DNA of 56,942 nucleotides from Candidatus Harrysmithiimonas galli (lineage in GTDB: Bacteria > Bacillota > Bacilli > CAJFEE01), in assembly GCA_904373265.1 (NCBI GenBank), contig CAJFEE010000018.1, forward strand, positions 1-56,942. Reading direction: 5' to 3'. Position numbers and translations under genes: made by a program. Of this stretch, positions 28,615-38,369 are shown in pieces (within the stretch, counting starts at the first letter, position 1; each line of letters starts with the position of its first letter). The notes beneath the pieces are model-generated. The model made no database searches and had not been told where the DNA came from. It saw only the letters and a program-made list of their open reading frames with translations.

Positions 28615-30001
28615 AAAATAAAGAAGGCTAAGAAAAGAGATTGAAATACAAAATTATGTGTGAAAACGTCTTCTTTTTCATGGATAATAGGAAGTTTGTT
28701 TCCATATTTCATGTGTTTTTTAGATGTGTAAACGTTTTTACACATCTTTTATATCATTTGATACTTTTTTCCATGATTATGGAAAAAAGTATACAAAGGA
28801 ATTATGTCTAGTTAAGATAGTTCCTATTAGAAGGCTGCATTATGTACTTTATCCATGAGGAAACATTAAAAAGGGTCTGTACTACAAAGAATTTTTTTCT
28901 GTAATAAGAACGTTCTTTGACGATATATCTTCGTTTTGCAATTATCATATAACAGAAGTTTGAATAAATGAAAAAGGATATAAAACAGCATAAAGATAAA
29001 TTGGAACAGGCGAGAAACGAACCCTCGAATTTCACCAGATCTTCAAGTATATCTATAAGGATAATGTAAATGGCACCAGCTAAGAACGTTTTTTGAAATG
29101 GTTTGCTAAGGATCAAACGGAGTAAAGAGAACGGACAGAGTTTGTTAAAGCAAGGTTCGCCTGTGTTCATATTTATGGGTAGAGCAAGATTGGATTTGAT
29201 GGTGTTACTACCATCATTTGAAATGATGTGGGAATTGAATCATTCCCTTCGAATTGTTAACAAATTTGTAAAGAGAACCATTGTTTATGCGTCAGATAAA
29301 CTTAGTGGACATTGCCAATAAAAGATACCAATCATTTAGAATTTCATTAGAGGCTCCTCTCTATCAAATGAGAACCAAACCATTCACATGAAATGGTAAA
29401 GAAAAAGAAGGGTATAGCCAAACACTATTATAAACATCTATATTACTTCCTGATCAATACTCAAGGCAACAACAAGAATTTTAAAATCAATTGTAAACCA
29501 TCGTAAAACCATTTATCTTGTAAAAAGGTATTTTAAAATAGCCTCATTCATATATTTCAATATTAGTTGCACCTTTTATAATTTTAATGAAATGCTAGTA
29601 TTTCTGTTCCAAAAAGAAAAATGTATAAAATAACATAGACAGTATACAAGCTGCATAAAAATTATAAATCAAATGGGTTTTGAAAAACTGCATTCTGATC
29701 CGTCCTGAACCAGACTATAAATTTAACCATATTGTATAATAAGAGATGCTTTTGCTGCCTACATAAACAAATAAAATGATAAGAAAAATGAAAGAATAAG
29801 CTAGAAGTATGCCAAAAGACCCAAAAAAAATGTACGAAAATCGTCAAAACCAAATTGTTTTACAATGAAAATAAAAAATTAGGATGCAAGTTGTTTCTAG
29901 TTGATGGTATAATGAAGAATATTAGTGTATAATTTTTGAACAAAGCTAAAGGATAGTTTTGTTTGTAGAAGCAGGACAGAAATAGAGGAGTGGAATGATT
30001 T
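28615..30001 (+). other. 1.4-kb region without a recognisable gene
   Basis: It begins with the metH terminator (28722-28755). From about 28800 to 29530 the DNA has short broken frames on both strands, including a 72-codon plus-strand piece at 29103-29321 ending KRTIVYASDKLSGHCQ and a 120-codon minus-strand frame. None resembles a family I know. The pattern suggests decayed coding or mobile DNA. The rest, to 30001, is AT-rich; a TATAAT at about 29909 may serve motA. Confidence 0.45.
28722..28755 (+). terminator. Terminator after metH
   Basis: AGATGTGTAAA pairs perfectly with TTTACACATCT across a 3-4 nt loop, then TTTATAT. Confidence 0.85.
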
Positions 30002-30778
30002 ATGGATTTAGCTACGGTAGTTGGGTTAGTTGTAGCATCAGTTGGGGTATTTGTTGGAATGATCCTTAAAGGTGTGTCGGTAGCAGTACTTTGGAATCCG
30101 GCAGCTTTATTGATTATTATCGTTGGAACCATCGGTGCAGTTATGATTGCTACGCCACTAAGAGATATTAAAAAGGTCGGAAAATATTTGAAAATTATTT
30201 TCACAGATAAAAAGACAATGGAAATTCATGAACTAATTGAAAAATTTACTGAACTTTCAGAGGTTGCGAGAAAAGATGGATTGCTTGCACTTGAAGCAAA
30301 GGTTAATGATATTGAAGATGAGTTTATGAAATCCGGTTTGATGTTAGCCATTGATGGTCAGTCTCCAGAATTTATTCGGGATGTATTGGACGAAGAAGTC
30401 GGTGCGATGGAAGAACGTCATTCAAAAGGTGCAACCATTTTTTCACAGGCCGGTTCATATGCGCCGACATTAGGAGTGTTGGGGGCGGTTATCGGTTTGA
30501 TTGCTGCATTGAGTGATTTATCTGATACAGGTGCCGTTGCACATGCAATTGCAGCTGCATTCGTTGCGACTTTTTATGGGATTTTTACTGGATATGTGCT
30601 GTACCATCCATGGTCAAATAAATTAAAGCAAAAATCCGCACGTGAAATTTTGGAGAAGCAATTAATTATTGAAGGCATTTTATCTGTTTTGGAAGGTCAA
30701 CCTCCTAGACTGATTGAACAAAAGCTTCGTGCATACTTACCATCAGAAGAAAGAAGACGATTGAACGAAGGTAAATAG
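30002..30778 (+). CDS. motA: Flagellar motor stator protein MotA
   Basis: A 258-aa inner membrane protein of the H+ or Na+ stator. There are four membrane helices: residues about 5-23, 30-50, and a pair at about 150-200 that include the conserved LGVLGAVIGLIAALSD. The large cytoplasmic loop between helices 2 and 3 carries the charged residues that contact FliG. GGAGTGG lies before ATG 30002. It is paired with motB 21 bp downstream. No other flagellar genes are in the window, so the stator pair is unlinked from the main cluster here. Confidence 0.92.
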   Translation: MDLATVVGLVVASVGVFVGMILKGVSVAVLWNPAALLIIIVGTIGAVMIATPLRDIKKVGKYLKIIFTDKKTMEIHELIEKFTELSEVARKDGLLALEAKVNDIEDEFMKSGLMLAIDGQSPEFIRDVLDEEVGAMEERHSKGATIFSQAGSYAPTLGVLGAVIGLIAALSDLSDTGAVAHAIAAAFVATFYGIFTGYVLYHPWSNKLKQKSAREILEKQLIIEGILSVLEGQPPRLIEQKLRAYLPSEERRRLNEGK

Positions 30779-30798
30779 TAAAGGAGCAGGTGTTGATT

Positions 30799-31542
30799 AT
30801 GGCTAAGAAAAAAAAGAAAAAAGCTGGAGGACATGTTGACGAATCATGGCTGTTGCCATATTCGGATATGCAAACTTTGCTTTTGGCGTTATTTATTGTA
30901 CTGTATGCCAGTAGTACAGTCAGCTCGGAACGATTGCAAAGTATGGCGGATGCATTTAATATTGTATTTAGTGGTGGAACGGGTGTGATGGAGTATCCCA
31001 ATCCAGTTGAAGAAATACCATTGGAAAATGAAGGTAAAGGTTCTGAACAAACGATACTGTCTACAAGTGATCAAACTGTGAAAAATACAGTGAATACATT
31101 GGAAGCACGTGTTTCTGATTATATTGAGGAAAATGATCTGGACTCGAAAATTCATGTAACCAAAACTGAAGAAGGTCTTATGTTGCAAATTGAAAGTGAA
31201 GTGTTGTTTGATTCCGGAAGTGCAGTTGTTCGAGAGGAAAATCGTATCATTGCACGCCAGATTGCAGAGATTATCAATATCAATCCGCCAGTTGCAGTAA
31301 AAGTAACCGGGCATACAGATAATGTTCCGATTTCTAATGCCAAATATAAAGATAACTGGTATTTATCTGTAGACCGTGCGGTAAATTTTATGTCCATTAT
31401 GCTTGAAGATAAAAACTTGGATCCAGGTAATTTTAGTGCTACCGGTTATGGAGAGATGAGACCAGTTGCTTCAAATGATACGGCAGAAGGCAGACAAAAA
31501 AATCGTCGTATAGAGGTTTATATTCAACCACAACCAGAATAA
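30799..31542 (+). CDS. motB: Flagellar motor stator protein MotB
   Basis: About 247 aa. A Lys-rich N-terminus precedes one membrane helix with the ion-carrying aspartate in LLPYSDMQTLLLALF (Asp 23). The C-terminus is an OmpA-like peptidoglycan-binding domain with TGHTDNVPISNAKYKDNWYLS and RRIEVYI. The start is uncertain: ATG 30799 is 12 nt from AAGGAG, while TTG 30793 or GTG 30790 are nearer. It anchors the MotA ring to the wall. A terminator follows directly. Confidence 0.92.
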   Translation: MAKKKKKKAGGHVDESWLLPYSDMQTLLLALFIVLYASSTVSSERLQSMADAFNIVFSGGTGVMEYPNPVEEIPLENEGKGSEQTILSTSDQTVKNTVNTLEARVSDYIEENDLDSKIHVTKTEEGLMLQIESEVLFDSGSAVVREENRIIARQIAEIININPPVAVKVTGHTDNVPISNAKYKDNWYLSVDRAVNFMSIMLEDKNLDPGNFSATGYGEMRPVASNDTAEGRQKNRRIEVYIQPQPE

Positions 31543-31553
31543 AATATTGACAG

Positions 31554-31597
31554 GCTCTCAGAATGTAACAAATTTATACATTTCTGAGAGCTTTTTA
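31554..31597 (+). terminator. Terminator of motAB, shared with the convergent gene
   Basis: GCTCTCAGAATG pairs with CATTTCTGAGAGC, followed by TTTTTATTG. It reaches the last codons of the minus-strand CPBP gene. Confidence 0.85.
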
Positions 31598-32224
31598 TTG
31601 TTTTATTTCAAGTGGAAATAATAAAAGTAATAACAGATCGAAAATCCAATGTGAAATAAGTGGAAACCATAAATTTTTTGTTTGGATATATAAGTATCCC
31701 CAAAATATACCTCCAATGCATCCTGCTAAAATCAACAGTGGTGAAACAGAGAAGAATAGAGGAAGACAATAAAGAAAAGTTGCATATCCAATTGCCATTT
31801 GTTTTTTGAAATTTTGAGCTTGAAAATAACCTTGAATTAGACCACGCCAAAGTATTTCCTCTGCTGGAATAACCAATAAAAATAGGAAAATCCAGTTTTG
31901 AAGAGTAACAGGTTGTAAGGTTGTATAAAGCAAAGTTATCTGTGTTTTTGTCCAATCAGAGAAAAATACTGAAAGCAATAGATTCCCAAATAAAAATAAA
32001 GTATAGAATAATATACCCAATAAGATAGCAATTAAAAGTTGTTTGAGAGAAAGCATTTGAAAATGTTTTCGAATCAATGGATAACATACAATAATGTAAA
32101 AAATGGATATTCCAGGTAGAAAAATCCAGAAATTCTCTGTATTTATATGGATATAAGCAAAAACAATAACAGAAACAATACATAGAATCGTAAATGAGAT
32201 GGTATATTTTGGTGTATTTTTCAT
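31595..32224 (-). CDS. CPBP-family intramembrane metalloprotease-like protein
   Basis: A 209-aa protein with about six hydrophobic helices. Motif 1 is present as PAEEILWRGLIQ (EExxxR), and motif 3 as SHWIFD (HxxxD) near residue 193. Motif 2, normally FxxxH in the intervening helix, is not found; the segment reads YCLPLFFSVSP. Family roles are CAAX-type or bacteriocin-immunity proteolysis, and the missing His raises doubt about catalytic activity. It is a single gene on the minus strand, convergent with motAB. The ribosome site AAAGGACG precedes its start. Confidence 0.8.
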   Translation of the reverse strand: MKNTPKYTISFTILCIVSVIVFAYIHINTENFWIFLPGISIFYIIVCYPLIRKHFQMLSLKQLLIAILLGILFYTLFLFGNLLLSVFFSDWTKTQITLLYTTLQPVTLQNWIFLFLLVIPAEEILWRGLIQGYFQAQNFKKQMAIGYATFLYCLPLFFSVSPLLILAGCIGGIFWGYLYIQTKNLWFPLISHWIFDLLLLLLFPLEIKQ

Positions 32225-32791
32225 CTGTAATCGTCCTTTTGGAATTTTATTATATTTATATGTCTACAATTCTTGGTATAAATTTTTATTTTAAATAGAA
32301 TAATGTTTATTTTATTATTTATATTGGTTTAAATAAAATATTTGTTTTATAAATAAGATAAAAGTATAAAATAGAAAATCAATAGTTTTTTATCATTGAT
32401 TTGTAGAATAATCATAATGATTTTTGATTTAGTCATAATAAATGATTTAGTCTTCCAATCATGTATTTTAAATAACTGTGAGATTGTATTGTTTCTATTA
32501 TTGGTATATTGATTCTTTTTTAATTTTTAAAATATAACTCGGAATGATATTTTATATAAATAATAAAAATATTTTGATAAATTTATATTTTTACTATGAT
32601 TTCTATAAAAGTCAGTTCTGTTCCTTTTTTAGAAGATTTGTTATAAATGACTTTAAAAAATATTTTTGTTTTAGAGTTTTGTACATCAATTTTTGGGGCT
32701 CAATTAAAGTTTTTATTGTCTTTTGTGTTGAGTTTATTATTTAAAAATATTATATAGCATATCTAGCTCTTCAATTTTGTGCAAGCTTATT
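32225..32791 (+). other. Very AT-rich gene-free stretch
   Basis: About 560 bp, visibly richer in A and T than the rest of the window. The few open frames (for example 32544-32744, plus) are Phe/Ile/Lys/Asn strings expected from composition. I see no hairpin terminator for deoD, no RNA gene and no coding signal. Confidence 0.5.
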
Positions 32792-33505
32792 TTATATTTG
32801 GATTTGAATGGCTGTTTCCAGTGCAATTTCTATCATATCAGTAAATGATGTTTCACGTTCGTTTGCATCTGTTTCTTCGCCAGTGAAAATATGGTCACTG
32901 ACTGTTAAAATGGTTAAGGCGCGGACATGGTGTTTATTTGCTAGTGTGTATAAGGCGGTTGTCTCCATTTCTACTGCCAGCACATTATATTCCCCAAGCT
33001 GTTTTACATTGTCCATGTGATCACGATAAAAGGAATCAGCGGTGAGTACATTTCCAACATGAATATTTTTTTGCTTTTGTGATGCAATTTCATATGCCGT
33101 TTTAAGCAAGGTAAAATCAGCAGTTGGAGAAAAATGAAAGCCTGGTGCAATTTGTGTGGTAAAGGCAGAATCTGTAGAAGCGGTCATTGCCAAAACCAAA
33201 TCACGAATATGTATTTTTTCTTTAATACCACCACATGTTCCAACACGAATCAAATTTTTTGTACCGTAAAATTGAATCAATTCATTGATATAGATCGCTG
33301 TGGAAGGAATCCCCATTCCTGTTCCTTGAACGGAAATTTTTTCACCGCGAAATAAGCCGGTAAACCCATACATGCCGCGGATTTTATTGTAACAGACAGC
33401 ATCGGTTAAAAAATGTTCTGCGATAAATTTTGCACGCAGTGGATCTCCAGGTAATAAAATGGTTTCTGCAATTTCGCCAGGTTTGGCATTAATATGAATA
33501 CTCAT
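32792..33505 (-). CDS. deoD: Purine-nucleoside phosphorylase, DeoD (hexameric) type
   Basis: A 237-aa enzyme that cleaves purine (deoxy)nucleosides to base and (deoxy)ribose-1-phosphate. Signature elements are [14 protein letters not shown] near residue 18, [24 protein letters not shown], and [12 protein letters not shown]. The catalytic Asp is in TVSDHI near residue 204. Length matches Bacillus DeoD (233 aa). It is separate from a second, trimeric-type enzyme encoded at 45997. AAGGAGATG lies before its start on the minus strand. Confidence 0.96.
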   Translation of the reverse strand: MSIHINAKPGEIAETILLPGDPLRAKFIAEHFLTDAVCYNKIRGMYGFTGLFRGEKISVQGTGMGIPSTAIYINELIQFYGTKNLIRVGTCGGIKEKIHIRDLVLAMTASTDSAFTTQIAPGFHFSPTADFTLLKTAYEIASQKQKNIHVGNVLTADSFYRDHMDNVKQLGEYNVLAVEMETTALYTLANKHHVRALTILTVSDHIFTGEETDANERETSFTDMIEIALETAIQIQI

Positions 33506-33635
33506 TTGAACATCTCCTTAATTTTATTTATTTTTATCGTATCATAACTGTACTTTTGAAAGCAAAGTTCTATTTTTCTAGGTGAAAGAAAAGCAAAAAA
33601 TTGGTTATCTTAGGATATAGAGAGGCGGGACAAGT

Positions 33636-34517
33636 ATGAGACTTTTTAAAAAGTGCTTATTTCACCTTTGTCTGATTTCATATTTTTTTCATTTTAGCGG
33701 AATCTTACCACCAGATAACTATGTAGTTTCCCAAAAAATATATACACCCTATTTAACAGTGAAATTTTTGAATGTTGGACAAGGAGACAGCATTATTATC
33801 CAATTTCCAAATGGAAAATGTTTACTCATGGATGGTGGACCAAGAGAATCAAGTGAAGCTGTTTTAAATGGATTGATTGAACTTGGAATTCAAAAAATTG
33901 ACTATTTAATTTGTACACATCCGGATATTGATCATATCGGAGGGTTGTTAGATGTTGTTCGTTCTGTTCCGGTTGGACAGGTGTACGACAGTGGAAAAGG
34001 CTATGACACGCGTGCTTATTTGGAATATATTCGTTTAATTCATGAGAGAAATATTCCGTTTTCGATTATTCAAGAAGGAGATGTTTTACCATTTGATTCA
34101 GAGGTTACCGTTCAAGTTTTAAACAGTGGGCAGGGGAAGATTTTTAATAATCATGCAGGAATTGTACTTTGGGTAAAATATAAAGCATGTGAATTTTTAT
34201 TTACGGCAGATGTGGAAAAACATATAGAAAAGCGTCTGATTCGAAAATATTTGTTGGATGTAGATGTATTAAAGGTTGCCCATCACGGTTCTAAGTCTTC
34301 TACATCAAAAGCGTTTTTGGAGAAAATTCGCCCATCCTATGCAGTTTTATCGTATGAAAAAGGGAATCCATATGGACATCCACACCGCTCTGTTTTAAAA
34401 AGGCTAAAGCAAAATAAAGTTCAATGGTTTGAAACTGCGCGAGATGGCGACATTGATATGAAAACAGATGGATATCGTTTATGGATTGAAGGAGAGAAAA
34501 TGTCAGTAAAGAGATAA
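33636..34517 (+). CDS. Secreted metallo-beta-lactamase-fold hydrolase, ComEC C-domain-like
   Basis: A 293-aa protein. Residues 1-30 form a signal-like hydrophobic segment (FKKCLFHLCLISYFFHF). The MBL fold follows: KFLNVGQGDSIIIQFPNG, then metal-binding THPDIDHIGG (His 95), LFTADVE and VAHHGSKSSTS near the end. This is the pattern of the ComEC/Rec2 C-terminal nuclease-like domain as a stand-alone exported protein. It would act outside the membrane, perhaps on DNA or phosphodiesters; substrate is unknown. GAGGCGGG lies before the ATG. It has no competence gene beside it. Confidence 0.85.
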   Translation: MRLFKKCLFHLCLISYFFHFSGILPPDNYVVSQKIYTPYLTVKFLNVGQGDSIIIQFPNGKCLLMDGGPRESSEAVLNGLIELGIQKIDYLICTHPDIDHIGGLLDVVRSVPVGQVYDSGKGYDTRAYLEYIRLIHERNIPFSIIQEGDVLPFDSEVTVQVLNSGQGKIFNNHAGIVLWVKYKACEFLFTADVEKHIEKRLIRKYLLDVDVLKVAHHGSKSSTSKAFLEKIRPSYAVLSYEKGNPYGHPHRSVLKRLKQNKVQWFETARDGDIDMKTDGYRLWIEGEKMSVKR

Positions 34518-34697
34518 GTATGATTTGCAGCTTATCTGTGTAAAAATTAGAAATGTATGATGTGGCATATTTGCAATGCAGTGATTAGAAAGCCATTACA
34601 AATTATTTCTGCTTTTTCACATAAAATATTTGTGGATTTTATATCAAATTGAGTAAAATAAAGTTATACATTTTATTTTGGGAGAGGGAGGATCTTT

Positions 34698-35582
34698 ATG
34701 AAACAAATAATTGGTTTTATCGGTACAGGTGTAATGGGTGCCAGTATGGTACGAAATTTATTGCAGGCAGGTTACACAGTTTATGTATACAATCGTTCAC
34801 CAGAAAAGGCACAGGCATTGACGACTTATGGTGCTGTGTTTTGTGAAACGATAGCGGAACTTACGATACAATCAGATATTGTAATGACAATGGTTGGTTA
34901 TCCGCAAGATGTGGAATCTATTTATTTTCGTGCAGATGGGATTTTTGCCAACTGTAAGTCTGGTGCCATATTCATTGATTTTACCACTTCAACACCAACG
35001 CTTGCCAAGAAAATTTATGAAAAAGCAAAGGAAATTGGTGCAGCGGCATTGGATGCTCCAGTGTCCGGTGGGGATATTGGAGCCCAAAATGCCACTTTAA
35101 CCATTATGGTCGGTGGTGATGCAGATATTTTTGCCAACTGTAAACCGATTTTTGAAGTGTTGGGAACGAATGTCCAACTGCAAGGAGGTGCCGGGGCTGG
35201 ACAACATACAAAGGTTGTAAATCAAATCGCAGGATTTGGGAATTTATTGGCGATGGTAGAATGTATCTTTTATGCGAAAAATGCGGGTTTAGATCCAAAA
35301 AAAGTGTTAAGCAGTATTTCTACAGGTGCTTCGGCAAGCTGGGCTTTAACCAATTTAGCACCACGTATTTTAAACAATGATTTTGAACCGGGATTTTTTA
35401 TTAAACATTGTATGAAAGATATGCGGATTACTTTGGAAGAAGCAGAAAAAATGCAAATTTCTTGCCCAACTACGAAATTGGCCTATCAAATGTTTGAAGA
35501 TATGGATTTGGAAAATAAGGGGGAATATGGTACACAAGCTTTATATCGATATTATGAAGCAAAATTTCAAGAGAAAAAATAA
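34698..35582 (+). CDS. NAD(P)-dependent beta-hydroxyacid dehydrogenase
   Basis: A 294-aa enzyme of the 3-hydroxyisobutyrate/tartronate-semialdehyde family. The Rossmann motif GFIGTGVMGASMVRNLL is at residues 5-21, with YNRSPEKA next. That favours NADP because an Arg-Ser follows the second strand. The substrate motif DAPVSGGDIGAQ lies near residue 120, and the catalytic Lys is in GQHTKVVNQI near 170. GGAGAGGGAGG precedes ATG 34698. Exact substrate is not readable. The gene is alone, with a gene-poor stretch after it. Confidence 0.88.
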   Translation: MKQIIGFIGTGVMGASMVRNLLQAGYTVYVYNRSPEKAQALTTYGAVFCETIAELTIQSDIVMTMVGYPQDVESIYFRADGIFANCKSGAIFIDFTTSTPTLAKKIYEKAKEIGAAALDAPVSGGDIGAQNATLTIMVGGDADIFANCKPIFEVLGTNVQLQGGAGAGQHTKVVNQIAGFGNLLAMVECIFYAKNAGLDPKKVLSSISTGASASWALTNLAPRILNNDFEPGFFIKHCMKDMRITLEEAEKMQISCPTTKLAYQMFEDMDLENKGEYGTQALYRYYEAKFQEKK

Positions 35583-35973
35583 TTTACAATGGCAAAAATC
35601 TGATGTATAAAATCATTCATTGGTTAAAAATGGACAACTGAACATGTTCCTTTTTAAGCAAGATCATTTGAATTATAAAGTTGGATTTGTATGAAAAAGA
35701 CATAATTTTTAAGTAGAGTAAATTATAATTTGCATAAAATATAATGCGTGATATGATAAGCCCAGTATGAAAAAGTCGTATAGGAATGGTTTCTGGTGTT
35801 TATATTTTGATTGCTGATGCAATGTTTTTTGTATTGATTTGAGTTCAATCGAATTTTTTCCGGTTTGAACAGAAAGTGAGTGTTTTAATATCGTTTGGTA
35901 AAAAAACAAATCTTCTTATAATTTTTTGTTTCAAATGAAACATAAAATACAACCGCTGAAAAAGCGGGTGTAT
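35583..35973 (+). other. Gene-free stretch between convergent genes
   Basis: About 390 bp with no credible ORF; a minus-strand frame at 35709-35909 has no ribosome site or family match. The aminotransferase terminator lies at its right edge (35944-35976). Confidence 0.5.
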
Positions 35974-35976
35974 TTA
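35944..35976 (-). terminator. Terminator of the aminotransferase gene
   Basis: AAATACAACCGCT and AGCGGGTGTATTT form a 13-bp stem with a 7-nt loop; reading on the minus strand, TTTTATG follows. Confidence 0.75.
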
Positions 35977-37122
35977 GGATAGAACAAGTTCGATGGCATC
36001 ACAGGCTTTTTTTATGTTCTCCAATGAATTGGCAAAACTGAAGCGCATATAGCCTTGCCCATAAGGGTCAAAAGCTGTACCCGGTGTAGCAGCAACTTTA
36101 GCATTTTCCAGTAGCCATAGAGCAAAATCAAAGCTATTATTTGAAAATTTTGTATGATTGGCAAATAAATAAAAAGTACCGGCTGGTTTATTGACAGTAA
36201 AGCCGATTTCTTGTAATCGTTCTGCCAAATAAAAGCCACGTAATTGGTATTCAGCACACATTTTTATGCTATCATGAATTCCATTTGTTACAGCGGACAA
36301 TGCAGCAGCTTGCGAAATTGTGCAAGGGCAAGTAATATGATACTGCTGTGCTTTTATGGCTTGTTGAATAAATGTTTCTGGACCGAGTAAAAATCCAATT
36401 CTCCATCCAGTCATGGCATGAGATTTAGATAAACCTTGAATAATAATAGATTGTTTCCGAACTGTTGGAAAATGTCCAATTGAAACATGTTCAGCTTGGA
36501 AGCAAATTTCACTGTAAATTTCATCAGAAATAATCCAAATATTTTTATGCTCTATTGTTGATATAAGACATCGCATTTCTTCCTTGGTTAGTGCTGTTCC
36601 AGTTGGATTGTTTGGATATGGTAACACAATAATTTTTGTTCGGTTTGTTATGGCATTTTGCAATGTATCAGGTGTCAGTTTAAAGTTTGTTTGGCTTGTA
36701 TCAATATAAATGATTTTCGCACCGCACATCTGGACAATTGGTGCATAGCCAGGATAAATTGGTGCGGGAATAATGACTTCATCTCCAGGTGTTAGGATTG
36801 TTTGAAATGCGGTGTGCAGTGCTTGTGTTGCTCCATGTGTAACAAGAAGTTCAGTTTCTGGATGGTACTCAAGTGCATATTTTTTTTGAAAATATTTTGC
36901 AGCAGCCTGCCGGAGCTCGGGTTTTCCACCATTTGGTGTATATGCGGTATCATTGTTTTTAATTGCATGTATTGCAGCTTGTTTTATATGTTCTGGTGTA
37001 TGGAAATCAGGTTCGCCAATGGTCAGATGAATAGCCTCTGGTATTTGTTTGGCGATGGCTGTAAATTTTCGTATACCAGAAATTTGTATGTTTTTTAGGT
37101 TGGGGTTAAGATTTATATGCAT
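35974..37122 (-). CDS. PLP-dependent class I aminotransferase (PatA-like)
   Basis: A 382-aa fold-type I aminotransferase. The N-terminal substrate gate reads TIGEPDFHTPEHI. NPTG is present as YPNNPTGTALT near residue 174, with ISDEIYSE following. The PLP lysine is in GLSKSHAMTGWRIGF near residue 235, and the C-terminal Arg is in YMRFSFA. It resembles PatA/N-acetyl-diaminopimelate and aromatic aminotransferases, which act in lysine synthesis or amino acid turnover; the exact substrate is uncertain. It reads leftward, away from cheV, and starts from an AAGGAGTT ribosome site. Confidence 0.9.
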   Translation of the reverse strand: MHINLNPNLKNIQISGIRKFTAIAKQIPEAIHLTIGEPDFHTPEHIKQAAIHAIKNNDTAYTPNGGKPELRQAAAKYFQKKYALEYHPETELLVTHGATQALHTAFQTILTPGDEVIIPAPIYPGYAPIVQMCGAKIIYIDTSQTNFKLTPDTLQNAITNRTKIIVLPYPNNPTGTALTKEEMRCLISTIEHKNIWIISDEIYSEICFQAEHVSIGHFPTVRKQSIIIQGLSKSHAMTGWRIGFLLGPETFIQQAIKAQQYHITCPCTISQAAALSAVTNGIHDSIKMCAEYQLRGFYLAERLQEIGFTVNKPAGTFYLFANHTKFSNNSFDFALWLLENAKVAATPGTAFDPYGQGYMRFSFANSLENIKKACDAIELVLS

Positions 37123-37296
37123 ATATGATAACTCCTTTTGTGAAAAATAGGTAAATATATTATAAAATATTGTACAAAAGTTTTATAGACACGTATAGTT
37201 TCATGAATTATTTTATAAAATAACTTTTAAAAATGAAAGGTTAAATTTATAATAGAGATGGAATACAAGAGTATTAGGAAAAAGGAGTGTGGCGAG

Positions 37297-38199
37297 ATGG
37301 TTGAAAATGAAATCTTATTGGAGTCAGGTACAAATGAATTGGAATTTGTGGAATTTGGTATCGGGGAATCTCGTTTTGGAATTAATGTAATTAAAGTGCG
37401 TGAAATTATTAATCCAGCTGAAATTACGCCTGTTCCAAATTCTCATCCATGTGTGGAAGGGATTATTGATATTCGAGGTGAAGTATTGCCAGTTGTGGAT
37501 ATTGCAAAAGCTTTAGGATATCCGCCATCCAAAAACCCAAAGAATGATAAATATATTATTTCAGAGTACAATCAAAATAAAATAGTTTTTCATGTACATT
37601 ATGTAACACAGATTCATCGGGTAACATGGAATCGAATTGAAAAACCTTCAGATATTTACCATGGCTCAAAATCACAAATTATCGGTTTTGTTCGGATTAA
37701 TTGTAATATGGTGCTGCTTTTAGATTTTGAAAAACTGATGTTTGAAATTAATCCAGAAATCGGAATTAATGTTGATGATGTGAAAAAATTGGGTACGAGA
37801 AAAATTTCAATGAAACAAATTTTGGTCGCAGAGGATTCTGTTTTTTTACGTCAGTTAATTTCAGAAACAATGGAGGAAGCAGGCTATAAAAATGTTTTGA
37901 TGTTTGAAAATGGAGAAGAGTTGTGGAAATTCTTGAAAAATATGGAGCAGAATACACCAGAAAAATTGCAAGAGATCAGCCTAATTATAACGGATATTGA
38001 GATGCCGCAAATGGACGGTCATGCATTAACCAGAAAAATTAAAGAAGATCCAAATTTACAGCAGCTTCCAGTAATTATTTTCTCTTCTTTAATTACACCA
38101 GACTTACGTCATAAAGGGGAGACAGTCGGTGCAAATGCGCAAATTAGTAAGCCGGAAATTGCAGAACTTGTAAAGAGAATTGATGAAATGCTTTCATAA
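37297..38199 (+). CDS. cheV: Chemotaxis coupling protein CheV
   Basis: A 300-aa protein. An N-terminal CheW domain (about 1-160: FGINVIKVREI, then VEGIIDIRGEVLPVVD) is fused to a response-regulator receiver domain (about 180-300) with the phosphoacceptor Asp in ITDIEMPQMDG. It couples receptors to CheA, and its phosphorylation tunes adaptation. ATG 37297 is 9 nt after AAAGGAG; an earlier in-frame ATG at 37258 is not preceded by one. It is unlinked to other che genes here. A long hairpin follows. Confidence 0.95.
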   Translation: MVENEILLESGTNELEFVEFGIGESRFGINVIKVREIINPAEITPVPNSHPCVEGIIDIRGEVLPVVDIAKALGYPPSKNPKNDKYIISEYNQNKIVFHVHYVTQIHRVTWNRIEKPSDIYHGSKSQIIGFVRINCNMVLLLDFEKLMFEINPEIGINVDDVKKLGTRKISMKQILVAEDSVFLRQLISETMEEAGYKNVLMFENGEELWKFLKNMEQNTPEKLQEISLIITDIEMPQMDGHALTRKIKEDPNLQQLPVIIFSSLITPDLRHKGETVGANAQISKPEIAELVKRIDEMLS

Positions 38200-38230
38200 C
38201 CAACTTTTTTGACAAAAATCGAAATAAAAG

Positions 38231-38327
38231 CTCTAGGATCCGATGCTTTTGGCAATGATACCGAGAAATAAGGTTTTCACATTCCGGTTTCGTTGCCAAT
38301 AAAGCATTTACAATCCTAGAGTTTTTT
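38231..38327 (+). terminator. Long imperfect hairpin after cheV
   Basis: CTCTAGGAT pairs with ATCCTAGAG at the ends. Inward, ATGCTTT pairs with AAAGCAT, TGGCA with TGCCA, and an ACCG-containing segment with its approximate complement, giving about 37-nt arms and a T run after the right arm. It serves as the cheV terminator and perhaps more, since it is much longer than needed. Confidence 0.7.
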
Positions 38328-38369
38328 GATTGTTTCAGATAAGTGGAATTTGAATGTTTATCTGAATAT

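Noticed and set aside
28808-29170. Minus-strand ORF of 120 codons
   Set aside because: No ribosome site, no recognisable domain, and composition typical of random AT-rich translation.
32544-32744. Small ORF rich in Phe, Tyr, Ile and Lys
   Set aside because: Expected from base composition; no ribosome site.
38231-38327. Integron attC-like site
   Set aside because: The end boxes needed for attC are absent and there is no integron integrase.
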